From Rebecca billardiae RCC1528 (taxonomy: Eukaryota; Haptophyta): a stretch of DNA of 64,000 nucleotides. Where the stretch lies: positions 1,674,001-1,738,000 of the forward strand of contig OZ251235.1 in the NCBI GenBank assembly GCA_965240325.2. Direction: 5' to 3'. Shown here in pieces: positions 10,901 through 20,281 of the stretch (position 1 is the first letter of the stretch; each line of letters begins with the position of its first letter). The notes beneath the pieces are model-generated. The model did not search any database, was not told the DNA's origin, and was given only the letters and a program-made list of their open reading frames with translations. A program made the translations under genes and the position numbers.

Positions 10901-11566
10901 TCAGCGTCGCGGATGTAGTAGCAGAAGCCGTCCTCGACGTTGTCCATCGCCGAGGGCGTGGCGTCGAACTTGACGAGGTTGTCGTCGGCCTCGTCGAGGA
11001 TGAGCATGAAGTACGAGTTGTCGTCCGCGTCCGTCACGAAGAAGACGATCGCCGTGTTCGGCGCGAGGAAGCCGACGTTGGCCGCAAAGTTGACCGGCTG
11101 CTTGTACGCGTAGAACGCGTCGCCGCCGAGCGTCGTCCTGCAGTTCTTCTCCTCGTACCGTTTGGTGTTCCGGTCCCAGAGCTCGATGGCCTGGATCGTC
11201 AGGTTCGTGCGGTTCCCTTCGCCGCACGCGTCTTCCGTGAAGTACGGGTGCTGCGCGAGGAATTCGGTGAACGGGTGCACGACGCCATACGAGCGGTGCG
11301 GCAGGTCGCTCCCGAGCTGCACTTGGTAGCAGTTCTTAAAGGCCGGCAGCGGGGGCGAGGGCGGCGAGGGCGGGGACGCAGGCGGTGATGGCGACGGCGG
11401 TGGGGGCACGCTCGGCGGCGGCGGGGGCAAGCTCGGCGGCGGCGGCGGCGGCGGCGGCGAAGGCGGAGATGGCGGCGGGGTTGGCGGCGGGCTCGGCGGC
11501 GGGCTCGGCGGATTCACCGCGCCAGCGAGCGCCACGGAGAGAACCAGCAGCAGTCGCAACATCATC
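7990..11566 (-). CDS. Secreted proline-rich protein with PSI-like and EGF-like repeats
   Basis: Three exons on the minus strand: 11566-10401, 10206-9704 and 9552-7990, total about 1,076 aa. The start MMLRLLLVLSVALAGAV is a clear signal peptide. Domain order: a (S)PPPP hydroxyproline-type tract (residues ~18-75); a large extracellular domain of ~330 residues that I do not recognise (contains NxT sites and paired Cys); a Cys-rich PSI/plexin-like repeat (CVEYCEQFTTCGDC, then CAWCDGSC) followed by a second Cys-rich unit (CGWCYSTAKC); EGF-like modules (CNAQGTCDWNATFTCSCDSG; CVCQNGGICNS); and a second very long SPPPP tract encoded at 8300-8680. It ends in a basic ~90-residue tail. Expected to be in the wall, scale or extracellular matrix. 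Splice joins (DIH|DVAG and AKTD|AVTS) keep the frame. Pherophorin-like in composition, but no pherophorin domain is certain. Confidence 0.75.
10331..10372 (+). repeat. (GGGC)n tract inside an intron
   Basis: About ten tandem GGGC units on the plus strand, within intron 1 (10400-10207) of the minus-strand secreted-protein gene. The G-rich strand could form G-quadruplexes; the transcript carries the C-rich strand. Confidence 0.7.
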
Positions 11567-12146
11567 TTTGGCGGTCCCTGACGACCTGCACGCTCCGCGC
11601 TCTCCCCTCCGAGCAGCGAGCACGAGCAAGCGCGCCTGCTGCCAGTTGCTCTGCGCGGGGGCAACCTCCTCGCAACGCTCGCTTGGTAACTCCCGAGCGC
11701 CGCTGCGGCTCCCCACTGGCCAAAGCCACGGGAGCGAAACGCCGTTGAGCTGTCCGGGCGCTTTTTGAGGAGGCCCTGCCCGGCGCCAAGCCGCAAACTG
11801 GCCCTTTCCGAGGGGCTACCCCTCTTTTCAAGCCACTTACGGGCTTTCAGACTCCGACCTAGCTCGCTGCTTAGTAATGGGCACCAATGGCGCTAGTATT
11901 TGCATCGGAGAGTAACCGCCAAACGGGTACGGTTGGAGCTGTTCTGTGGTGCCTGGTCCGGGATCTGTCCAGCAGGACTCTTGGAAGCCGCGATGGCCGC
12001 TGGCCGCAAAGGTGTAACAACTCGCGCCGCCGTGCCAACTCCAGCAAGCAGTGGCAAGCGCCCCAAGCGTGGAGGCGTGAGCGTCCTCGCGGCCAGCACC
12101 GAGCTCCAACTGCTGCGGCGCACGCTCGCGCGCGCACCCGGCCACC
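11567..12146. promoter_or_regulatory. Shared divergent promoter region (secreted protein / CFAP96-like)
   Basis: A 580-bp interval between two divergent start codons with no further credible gene. Proximal elements for both genes are expected here, but I see no specific motif. Confidence 0.35.
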
Positions 12147-13053
12147 ATGAACAATGGGCTCACCACGGAGCGCGCCATGCTCGGCGTCTTCAGCACCACA
12201 TCCTACAACACGATTGGCGACGCGTACGGCAAGAAGCCTAAGCCCGACCCGCGGCACACGGGCAAGCAGCTGACCCTCGAGCCACCGCACATGGGCACAA
12301 TGGGTGCGACGCCGCTGAACGCCTTGTTCGACCGCGAGTTCAAGTCGCTGCACAAGGGCGACAAGTACGAGGACAGGACCATGTACTACAAGACGCAGCC
12401 GAGGGACACGCGAAAGACGGTGCGCGCGGCGCGAGCGATCGCGCGCGGCCGCGGCCGCGGCCGCGGCCGAGGCGGCACGTGCGAGAGGTGGCGCGCCCGC
12501 CGCCGCTGACGATCGTCCCGGCCCCTCCCACCCGCCGCGCGCTCCGCAGGGCTTCCTCTCCTCGGACGCGTTCAAGTCGGACGAGTTCACGCAGCACTTC
12601 CCGACCGAGCAGTGGCGCGAGCGCATCAAGTCTGAGATGGTCCACGTCACGCGCACGCGCGAGACGCTGGAGAAGAAGGCGGCGGAGATGAGCGAGGAGG
12701 AGAAGGCGGCGGAGCAGGCGCTGCTCAACTCGCTCAAGGAGGAAGGCAAGCCGTGGGCCCACGGCCCCGAGTTCCTCTTCGACGTGGGCAAGCCCTCCCT
12801 CGGCGGCGAGACGCCCTACTCAATGTATGATGCGCGCGACACGTGGTACAGCAAGTCGCGGCAGCCGCTGCTGTCCAACCGCGTGGGCGAGACGAAGCGG
12901 ATGGGGCCGTACCGCACGTACAACCAGGTGTACGGCCAGGGCTCGGAGAACGTGCACCTCACGAAGCCCGCCTTCGCGCGCACGCCCTTCATCAAGGACA
13001 ACTTCTACCGCGCGTCGGGCATCCCCTTCAACACGCGCGCCCCCACCGTGTGA
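12147..13053 (+). CDS. CFAP96/C4orf47-like ciliary protein
   Basis: Two exons, 12147-12419 and 12550-13053, give 258 aa. The intron begins GTGCGC and ends CGCAG. The N-terminus (AMLGVFSTTSYNTIGDAY) resembles the 'GLFSEMEYITVGDKY' start of CFAP96 (C4orf47, UPF0602), and the segment at the splice junction (RKT|GFLSSDAFKSDEF, then TEQWRERI) resembles the GFxSSDAxKRDEF block of protist members. The remainder is rich in short aromatic/Pro motifs (GETPYSMYDARDTWYSK, MGPYRTYNQVYG) typical of microtubule-inner or axonemal proteins. CFAP96 proteins locate to cilia and centrosomes in animals. The ATG has a good context (CACCATGA). The match is from memory of short motifs, so the orthology is moderate; the presence of a real spliced gene is firm. 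Confidence 0.55.
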
Positions 13054-14750
13054 TCGATCGATGAGCGCGCGACGAACCTAGGTGCGCGGCGAGTGGCCAC
13101 GGCCCGGGTCGGCTATGCGCTCGCTCGAGGGCGCTGCGTCGCTTGACCTCGCGCGGGGGAGTCTTTCGCCATCGGATGCAGACTGACTGTGCTACTCCGT
13201 ACCGAGTTACTACGGTGACTTAGTGAGTAGTGCTGGGCCCGTCGTCGCCAGTCAATTAGTCACAGCGAGCCGCGGACTCTGCTTATGCTAAGCTGTGTCA
13301 CAGGCTGCCCACGAGCGGGCGGATGAATCAGTATCCTGAATCCGATGACGAGTAATCGTACGTCATCACGGCCCGTCGGTTCCCGGGAAAATCGAAATCC
13401 CGGCGCCTTCGGACCGCTTATTAGTATACATATATATATCCGGCCGTCGAGTCGTCCGTCCCGCCGACGTAACTTCCTTCCGTACGCGGTACTCGTCGGC
13501 CGTCCGTCAGGGACTGAGAGTGAGATTATTCGTCGGACTCTCGCCCTCGTCGGTCTCGTATCGGTCCTCAGTAACTCACTCGGTAACTACTGAGTGCCAG
13601 CTGTGTACTAATTATTCTATGATTTTTAAAAGACACAGGCACGATGGCGCAGCTCTCCTGATTCGTCTGTCGAAGTACTGATTGGAGACAGAGGGTGTGA
13701 GCGCGTTGGCCGCGGGTGAGGACCTAGTCGTCGCCGATGCTGATCACACGGAGGCAGTAGGTGCCCAGGGATGCCGCTGAAGAATTTGCAGTCGTCGCCA
13801 GCCCTTGGTCATCATGTACTTGTACGCGTCGACGTTCCGAGGCCGTGTTCGAGTTGCGGATGCAGTGGTGCAGATAGTGGATGGGGTCTACTGTCTATAC
13901 TTTAAAAGTAGCCTTATGTGATAAGTTGTGTAGAGACTAGAGTCTGAGGCGATTGACTCAACGGACGCGGACGATATGACGGTCATCAGCTCACAGCTGC
14001 CGCCAGCCGTAGTACAGAGTTGAGAGTACTCAGTACGGGCGACTGATCCCGCGGCGCCATCAGTTATAATTCATAATAATTCAAATTGATCGGTCTGCGT
14101 CTCGGTTCTGGGCGGGGCTTCGTCGGGCTGCATGTTGCTGCGACAGTCAGTCCGATTAGATGTCAATAACATATAGTTATACTGCTACTGCTGACTATGG
14201 CTAGCCGCTAGTCGATCTGAAGTGATGATGGCGGCGCGGACTAACGACGTATATAATAAGTGCTGCGCACTAGGCTAGCAGTGAGTGAGTCACGACTGAT
14301 GAGTCAGACTGTCATAAAGTAACGTAGTCCGTCTGAATAGTTATATTCACGCTAATAATTGCTCGGACCGTGAGACGACTCGGAAGTCTCGGACGGCGCG
14401 CCGTCGGGGTCACTGCGGCTAGTACCGTTCGGGTGCCGACGCAGTGTGGAGCCTGGAGCCTGTGGCCGACTGGACCCTATCATAATCCGATAACGTGCCT
14501 CAGGCTCACGCCGCGCTTGGGCGCGTCGGCCCGGGCGATCATCACGGTAGTGTACACGGCATACACTTCCTGTACATGCCACACGCAGTGCGGGCGGCAA
14601 GCTCTCGTCGCGCGGGAGCGAGGCGTGCATGGGCCGATCTCGCGCTGCGCGCGCGGGCGCGATGAGTGCGTGACTTTGTGTGAGTTGCGTGCCCCGGAAC
14701 GTACTGCTCCTGTACTGTAGTTGCCGGAGCCGCGGGCGCTTGAGCAGCCC
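13054..14750. other. Long intergenic region with one dispersed-repeat copy
   Basis: About 1.7 kb of moderate GC with no credible ORF. It includes a degenerate copy (13612-13672) of the 70-bp dispersed repeat found at 28761-28830 and 40507-40576. Local AT-rich patches occur at 13420-13440, 13900-13920 and 14060-14090. Confidence 0.55.
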
Positions 14751-16499
14751 TTAGAGTGTCGGCTGTGGCCCGGGCCGCGGAGCCGACGCGGGCGCCATGA
14801 GCGGCTGCCTCAGCGGCTGCGCGCTCGGCGCGGCCGACGGCTGCGCGCGCAGCCCGTTGTAGGGCGCCGGCAGCCCGGCCTGCTCGCACAGCAGCTGCTC
14901 AAAGCGGGAGAGCTCCGAGGCGACCAGCTCTGCATTCCGAGCCTCGTCCGCGCAGCGGTGCGCCAGCCGCTGCACGAGCTCGACGCGGCCGACGCCGGCA
15001 TGCCGCGCCTGCAGCACGCGCAGCGCGGCGAGCACGTGGGCGCACGTGAACGCGCCGCCGAGCCCGCCGGCGAGCGCGTCAGCGAGCTCGAGCTGGAGCG
15101 CGCTGCCCTGCACGCAGCCCACCAGCCGCGCAAACGGCTGCGGGCCGAGCTGCGCGGCGGCGGCCGCGCCGGCGTCGCGCTGCAGCTCGGCGCGCACGCC
15201 GGCGATCACGGCGGACTGGTCGACGGTGCACTCGAGCTGCTGCCGCAGCGACTCTGCGTACGACTCCCTGTACGCCGGCGGCGGCGGCATGGGCGGCGCC
15301 GACGGCGGCGGCGCGTCAGCCTCGGCCGGCAGCCCGTGCACCGGCCGCCCGCCGAGCGCCGCGCCGCTCATGGGCACGACCACGGGGGGGGTGGGCTCCG
15401 GGTAGCGCGGCGGCAGGCCGGTCGAGGCGTTGTCGAGCTCGGCCGCGTCGAGCTCGGGCGGCAGCAGGAGCACGGCCATCTCCGCCTCGGGGTCCGTCAC
15501 GCAGCAGCCGGGCGTGTGCACGCGCACCGCGAGCGAGTGCGCGCGCGTGAGCAGCGAGCCTTGGTAGGAAGGGCCCGCGCCGCGCGGCACGCTCAGGACG
15601 AGGGGGCGCTCGGCGTGGAGCTTCTCGAGCACGTCGCGGAGCACGACGTCGTGCTGCACGGCGCGTACGCGGCGCATCGACTCGAGCGAGCGCAGCCCGG
15701 CCGCCTCGCGCGCGTCCAGCTGGAGCTGCGCGACGCGGCTCCAGCCGCGCGCGCTGTGCGAGCCGGACTGCCAGCGCGTCTGCTCGGTCAGGACCAGCTC
15801 AATGTACTCGGCGCCCGCGGTGGAGTGGTTGTGCGCGGCGACGCTCACGCCGAGCTCCGCGCCCGCGCGCACGTGCGCGTCCGTCCGCGCGCCGAGCGTC
15901 ATCGCGCCGCGCGGGAAGCAGAAGCACTGCTTCACGCGGTGCGCCTTGGGCTCGGAGTACACGTGCCGAGGCGCGGCCGGGTGCGCGCCGCCGTACGCCT
16001 CGGGGTGGGCGACGAGGCGGAGCGTCGCCTGGGCGCTCTTGTCGAAGGAGAGCACGCCGCTGCGCGACAGCTTGGCGTGCACGCGGTACGCCACCTCGCA
16101 CTCGCTCCGCGCGTCGTTCGTCGACGTCACGTGCATCGAGCTCGGCAGGTGCAGCGGCATGTCGGCCGTGAACGGGAAGATGTGCTCGCCGCGCTCGACC
16201 TCGCCGGCGGCGAAGCTGGCGAGGAGCACGCGCACGCGCACGAGATCGCGCTTCGATCGCGCGAAGTGGTCCTCCTCCTCCGAGCGCGTGTTGCCCTCGC
16301 TGTCGCGCACGGTGTTGGTCGTAGTGTAGTGCACGACCGCGCTCTCCTCGCCGACCACCTCGAGGTGGAGGTCGGTGGCGTCGACGCGCTCCTTCGTCAC
16401 GCTGAGGTGGACGCCGCCTGAGAGCCGCCCGCCCGCGCGGATGGTCTCGCTGTGCAGCTCGATGCGCAGGGTGAGGCCGCTGGTGAACAGGCTTGCCAT
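14751..16499 (-). CDS. Alpha-arrestin (ARRDC-like) with two PPxY motifs and a DUF4476-like tail
   Basis: About 582 aa, intronless. The start MASLFTSGLTLRIEL places the first arrestin beta-strand at the N-terminus; an in-frame ATG at 16583 adds an unconserved 28 residues. The N-terminal arrestin fold (residues ~1-165) shows GGRLSGGVHLSV, then HIFPFTADMPLHLPSS and VAYRVHAKL. The C-terminal arrestin fold follows (~170-390), including a CFCFPRG stretch. Next is a Pro-rich linker with two PPxY motifs, LPPRYPEP and PPPPAYRES, which in alpha-arrestins recruit HECT ubiquitin ligases of the NEDD4 type through their WW domains. The last ~120 residues (FTCAHVLAALRVL...) resemble the DUF4476 helical repeat. 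Likely role: adaptor for ubiquitin-dependent endocytosis of membrane proteins. Confidence 0.75.
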   Translation of the reverse strand: MASLFTSGLTLRIELHSETIRAGGRLSGGVHLSVTKERVDATDLHLEVVGEESAVVHYTTTNTVRDSEGNTRSEEEDHFARSKRDLVRVRVLLASFAAGEVERGEHIFPFTADMPLHLPSSMHVTSTNDARSECEVAYRVHAKLSRSGVLSFDKSAQATLRLVAHPEAYGGAHPAAPRHVYSEPKAHRVKQCFCFPRGAMTLGARTDAHVRAGAELGVSVAAHNHSTAGAEYIELVLTEQTRWQSGSHSARGWSRVAQLQLDAREAAGLRSLESMRRVRAVQHDVVLRDVLEKLHAERPLVLSVPRGAGPSYQGSLLTRAHSLAVRVHTPGCCVTDPEAEMAVLLLPPELDAAELDNASTGLPPRYPEPTPPVVVPMSGAALGGRPVHGLPAEADAPPPSAPPMPPPPAYRESYAESLRQQLECTVDQSAVIAGVRAELQRDAGAAAAAQLGPQPFARLVGCVQGSALQLELADALAGGLGGAFTCAHVLAALRVLQARHAGVGRVELVQRLAHRCADEARNAELVASELSRFEQLLCEQAGLPAPYNGLRAQPSAAPSAQPLRQPLMAPASAPRPGPQPTL

Positions 16500-16726
16500 G
16501 GTCGGGCGTCGGGCCGTCGGCGGGCGGACGACGCGCGGACGAGCAGATTCCGCAAGAAGGCGGTCGCTTCCGCTCGCTTGCAAGTTGCGGTGAGTTGGCC
16601 GCCGCCCAACCGTGCGTTGGCCACGCGGATACTCACATGGGACTTGTCCACTCTGTCTTGGCCCCTTGGTGTGATGTCAGTGCTCCGTTCGTAGTATTCA
16701 TTATTTGTAGTTGGAGCACGATGGTC
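16500..16726. other. Interval between the arrestin gene and 5S rRNA
   Basis: Upstream region of the minus-strand arrestin gene and of the plus-strand 5S gene. No element identified beyond their expected promoters. Confidence 0.4.
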
Positions 16727-16844
16727 AGCTACGGCCATAGGTGCACGAAAACACCGGATCCCATCCGAACTCCGAAGTTAAGCGTGTAACCGGGAAGGTA
16801 GTAGTCCGGTGGGGGACCACGGGCGAAGTCTTCCTGCTGTAGTT
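16727..16844 (+). rRNA. 5S ribosomal RNA gene
   Basis: A 118-nt sequence matches eukaryotic 5S rRNA: AGCTACGGCCATA at the 5' end, CACCGGATCCCATCC then GAACTCCGAAGTTAAGC in the middle, and GTAGTCCGGTGGGGGACCAC towards the 3' end. The ends pair as stem I (AGCTACGG with the 3' CTGCTGTAGTT, with two G-U pairs). The internal promoter is visible: box A near 16775-16784 (GAAGTTAAGC) and box C near 16804-16820. A TTTT run at 16843-16846 fits a Pol III terminator. Only one copy lies in the window, not a tandem array. Confidence 0.93.
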
Positions 16845-16846
16845 TT
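16843..16846 (+). terminator. Pol III T-run terminator of the 5S gene
   Basis: Four T residues immediately at the 3' end of the 5S rRNA, followed by GCCTCTT. Confidence 0.6.
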
Positions 16847-18079
16847 GCCTCTTGCCGCAAGCTTGCTCCAGTGCGCTGCCCGTGTGTCCCATCGTGCCCC
16901 TTGCTGCTCTTTCCGCAAGCGTTGGCGCTCTTGCCACGCCTGGCCCCGGCCGTGTCCTGCGCCTGCTGGCGGTCAGGCAGCTGACTGCGCGGGCCCGTCA
17001 CGGACCCGGGCGGGCCTGCCCGAGCCGCGGCCGCCGGCCACTGCACGGAGCTGCCGCCACCGCCTCCCGGCTGCTCGGTCGGATCCGTCTACTATTCTAG
17101 TGATCCGCGGTGACGCGCGAACAAAGGCTGCCCGGCGCGAACTTGTGGCCGGCGGGGCCACAATTAGTGCTGCGCACTCCGCGCCATCGGAGGCGCGGCC
17201 GCCGGGGTATATTCGGCTCATACCGGCGGGCGGGCCAAATGGCGAGCGGTGATGCAGGAACGGCAGCTTGCCTGTCTTTGGGCCGTGTGACGCGATCGTG
17301 CTTCAGACCGCGCGCATTCGCGCATTCGCGAGGTGCCTTCACAGGTCGTCATGTTAGCCCACACGGCCTCATTTGAAGCGATCGCGCGATCACTTCTGCC
17401 TCCACCTCGGCCTTCGTTTTGGCAACAATATCCGCTCATCATGTGCGCTCCGCGCGGACCAATGCGCGCCCATCGCACTGTAACCACCGTACAACTCCGC
17501 TTAACAAGGCTGTGGCTGACTAAGCCGGTAGTGTGCCGCGTGCTGCTCTCTCCAGGAACGGCGGACGCTGTCGGGCGGCCATGCTGCCGATTGCATGCAA
17601 GCGCAGGAATTATGCCAGCATAATTTGACGCGACGATTTAGATTCTCGCAAAGATCCGCCCGCGAATTCGTCACGTTCGAGCCGCCGATATATGAACTCG
17701 TCAACGAGCCCATATGAGCTCCGAACCACATCTAATTGGTTGGGCTGAACCTCATCACGGTTTGACAGCCTCATCAAAGCAACGTCGGTATGCATTTCGT
17801 CGCGTGGCAATGAAAAAAAAGCCGTTCACGGCTGATTTGTAGGGCCCTTGATGGGCATCAGGCTCCTAATTGTTGTACGTCGAGTGCAATTGTGAGATTG
17901 CTTATGGTGATCACGTGTGGAGATAAGGGAGATAACGTGTAGGCCGTTAGGGCTTCGTTTCGTTCATCAGCGCACGTGGACCAATGGCGTGCCGTGCTTG
18001 CTCGTTGCTCGGCGGAAGCTTCCCTGCCATTGACAGAACCTAATCGAATGGCGAAGAATCGGGCGGCCATTAACACGTC
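16847..18079. other. Intergenic, lower GC than neighbours; no gene recognised
   Basis: From about 17100 to 18060 the sequence has noticeably lower GC and fewer GC-rich shadow frames than its surroundings. Short overlapping frames exist but none shows domains. A 5' exon of the LOV/PAS gene may lie near 18049 (see that entry). Confidence 0.45.
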
Positions 18080-18142
18080 ACCTGGCGAGCACCTCTTGAG
18101 AACCACAAGCTGGTCATCCACCCGACGGGCGGCCACACCGCC

Positions 18143-19582
18143 TTGGATCCCAACCGCGTCCGCCCAGTCCACATGAACGAGGAGCCCGACGGCGAGCTGC
18201 CCTGCGCGCTCTACGTGCGCGCGCCCGACGCGAAGCGCAAGGCGTACCCCCACCTCCACCTCGGCCGCATCCTCTGGTCGTACAACCGCGACTTTGAGGT
18301 CGAGTGGGCCGTGTCGTACGGCTGGCCCGTGTTTGACGAGAGCGCAAAGGAGGACGGCGCCAGCCGCTTCACGGTGGCTTTCGTGGAGGAGGACGCGCTC
18401 GAGGACGAGGACTTCAAGCGGGGCATCTCCGCCGACGACCTGCTCGCGCACAAGCTCGTGTGGGTCGCCAAGGCGCACGAGCCCGCCCGCGTCGTGCCGG
18501 TGCGCGGCGAGGCCGCCTTCCTCGAGCGGCCGCTCTCGTACGAGCGCTTCTGCCAGGCGTGCGCGAAGCTGATGCTGCCGTCGGTGGAGCCGTACGCGGG
18601 GCGGTACGAGTACCACACCATCGACGTGCTCCAAGACATCTGGTGCGAGACCGAGGTCGCCGAGAGGCAAGCGCCGGTGCCGCGCGCAAAGTACACGCTC
18701 GACGACGTCCTCGACGCGTCGCGCACCGAGGCGCTGGTGATCACGCGGCGGACGCGGCCGTACACGCTGCTGCACGCGAACAAGGCGTTCTGGGAGAAGG
18801 TGCGCTGGTCGCCCGGCTCGGGCATCGGCAAGAACCTCAGCTTCCTCCAGGGCGAGGGCACACAGAAGGAGTCCCTCGAGAGGCTGCACAAGCTGCTCGA
18901 CTCCGAGCCGATGAAGGAGCGCTCGCAGGGCGACTGGTCGGAGACGCTGACGAACTACACGGAGAACGGCGAGCCGTTCCACAACCGCCTGCGCGTCACG
19001 CCATGCACCGACGCCTCGCTCTACGTCGGCATCGTCCGCGTCAGCGACCCCGCCGAGCCGATGCCGCTGAGCAGCGACGGCAACCCCGTCAAGAGCGAGC
19101 TCGAGGCGGCGAGGGACGAGGACGAAGGCGGCGCGTCGACGGCGGGCGCGGGCGCGCAGGACGAGGGGTTCGCCTCGCAGCTCGAGGCCGTGCTGCTCGA
19201 CACGTCCTCCAACATCGTCGTGACCAAGGCGACGCCGCCCTTTGCCATCGTGCACGTGAACGACGCGTGGTGCGAGCTGTGCGACATGAAGCGCGAGGAG
19301 GTGGTGGGCAAGCAGTCGCTCAACTGCATCCAGGGCCCGCTCACCGACGGCACGATCGTGCGCACGGCGATGGATCGGCTGCTCACGCAGAACGAGCCGG
19401 TCGAGATGATCCTCACCAACTACAAGAAGGGCGGCCACCCCTTCATCAACCGCGTCGAGATCGAGCCGCTCGCCGACTCGAGCGGCACGGCGCGCTACTT
19501 TGTCGGCCGGCTGAACGAGGTCGGCGCCATGCAGCCGGGCGCCGCCGGGCTCGCGGAGGGCATGTCGCAGGCCCTCGACTAG
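18143..19582 (+). CDS. Protein with two LOV-type PAS domains lacking the photoactive Cys
   Basis: At least 479 aa. The first LOV/PAS domain (residues ~190-310) has HANKAFWEK, IGKNLSFLQGEGT and NYTENGEPFHNRL. The second (~350-465) has HVNDAWCEL, VGKQSLNCIQGPLTD and NYKKGGHPFINRVEI. Photoactive LOV domains carry NCRFLQG; in both domains here the Cys position is Leu, so blue-light adduct formation is not expected, though flavin or other ligand binding remains possible. The N-terminal ~140 residues (VHMNEEPDGELPCA, then SYNRDFEVEWAVSYGWPV) faintly resemble the end of a degenerate SET domain. The frame is open upstream to about 18075 and encodes a similar style (NHKLVIHPTGGHTALDPNR) without an ATG, so the true start is probably in an upstream exon. 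The stop is TAG at 19580-19582. Confidence 0.75.
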   Translation: MDPNRVRPVHMNEEPDGELPCALYVRAPDAKRKAYPHLHLGRILWSYNRDFEVEWAVSYGWPVFDESAKEDGASRFTVAFVEEDALEDEDFKRGISADDLLAHKLVWVAKAHEPARVVPVRGEAAFLERPLSYERFCQACAKLMLPSVEPYAGRYEYHTIDVLQDIWCETEVAERQAPVPRAKYTLDDVLDASRTEALVITRRTRPYTLLHANKAFWEKVRWSPGSGIGKNLSFLQGEGTQKESLERLHKLLDSEPMKERSQGDWSETLTNYTENGEPFHNRLRVTPCTDASLYVGIVRVSDPAEPMPLSSDGNPVKSELEAARDEDEGGASTAGAGAQDEGFASQLEAVLLDTSSNIVVTKATPPFAIVHVNDAWCELCDMKREEVVGKQSLNCIQGPLTDGTIVRTAMDRLLTQNEPVEMILTNYKKGGHPFINRVEIEPLADSSGTARYFVGRLNEVGAMQPGAAGLAEGMSQALD

Positions 19583-20281
19583 GCGCGTGAACGCAGCACG
19601 CGGTGCTACCGATCGCTCAAGCCGCTAGGGCGTTCGAGGCGATCATCGCCATGAACTGACTTCACACGCGACACGCCGCACCCGACCGTCCCGAGTCCCG
19701 CCGACCTGATGGCTGATCCGGATCATCATCATCCGGCGGAGTTCGAGTGCTACTCATCTGACTGGCACCACCGACCGCAGCCACGACCCGCGTCTTCATA
19801 ATGTTGATAATGTGTGCGCTCGCGCACTCGCAGAGTCGCAGTCTCAGTCTGCTCGCTATGACATGTCGATCAGTATATATATATATGATTAATTAATTAC
19901 ATATATATATATATATATATACTATAGACGCTTCGGCTTATCTGCAGTGCTTAACTTATTGGCCGTTATAGCGGGCCAACTCCGCTATAAACAGCTAAAC
20001 TCGCCACTCGGGCGGTCGCCGCGGTCGGACTCGGACTGGAGTCGTCGGCCTCGTCGGGCGCGGCGCGGGCGGCTGCTGACAGTGACTAGTCCGCCACGGG
20101 GCAGTAGTCGGAGCCGCCGACGACTCTGTACTTGTAGTCTCTGGGCGTGATGAAGTAGACGCCACTAATAAGGAGCCTAGACGTAGCCTTGACTGCCGCG
20201 GACGGCCGAGCAGATGATCAACGGTGACGCACGTACTCCGCGCCGAACTGCCGAAGCTCCATTCCTCTCGGCTCTCACTTC
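19583..20281. other. Intergenic with (AT)n microsatellite
   Basis: Convergent 3' ends on both sides. 19877-19921 is an AT microsatellite interrupted by TAATTAATTA. No gene seen. Confidence 0.55.

Noticed and set aside
16727-16844. Tandem 5S or linked spliced-leader repeat unit
   Set aside because: Only a single 5S copy is present, and no spliced-leader-like sequence is seen nearby.
18143-19582. Blue-light photoreceptor (aureochrome or phototropin)
   Set aside because: No bZIP or kinase domain, and both LOV-type domains lack the adduct-forming Cys.
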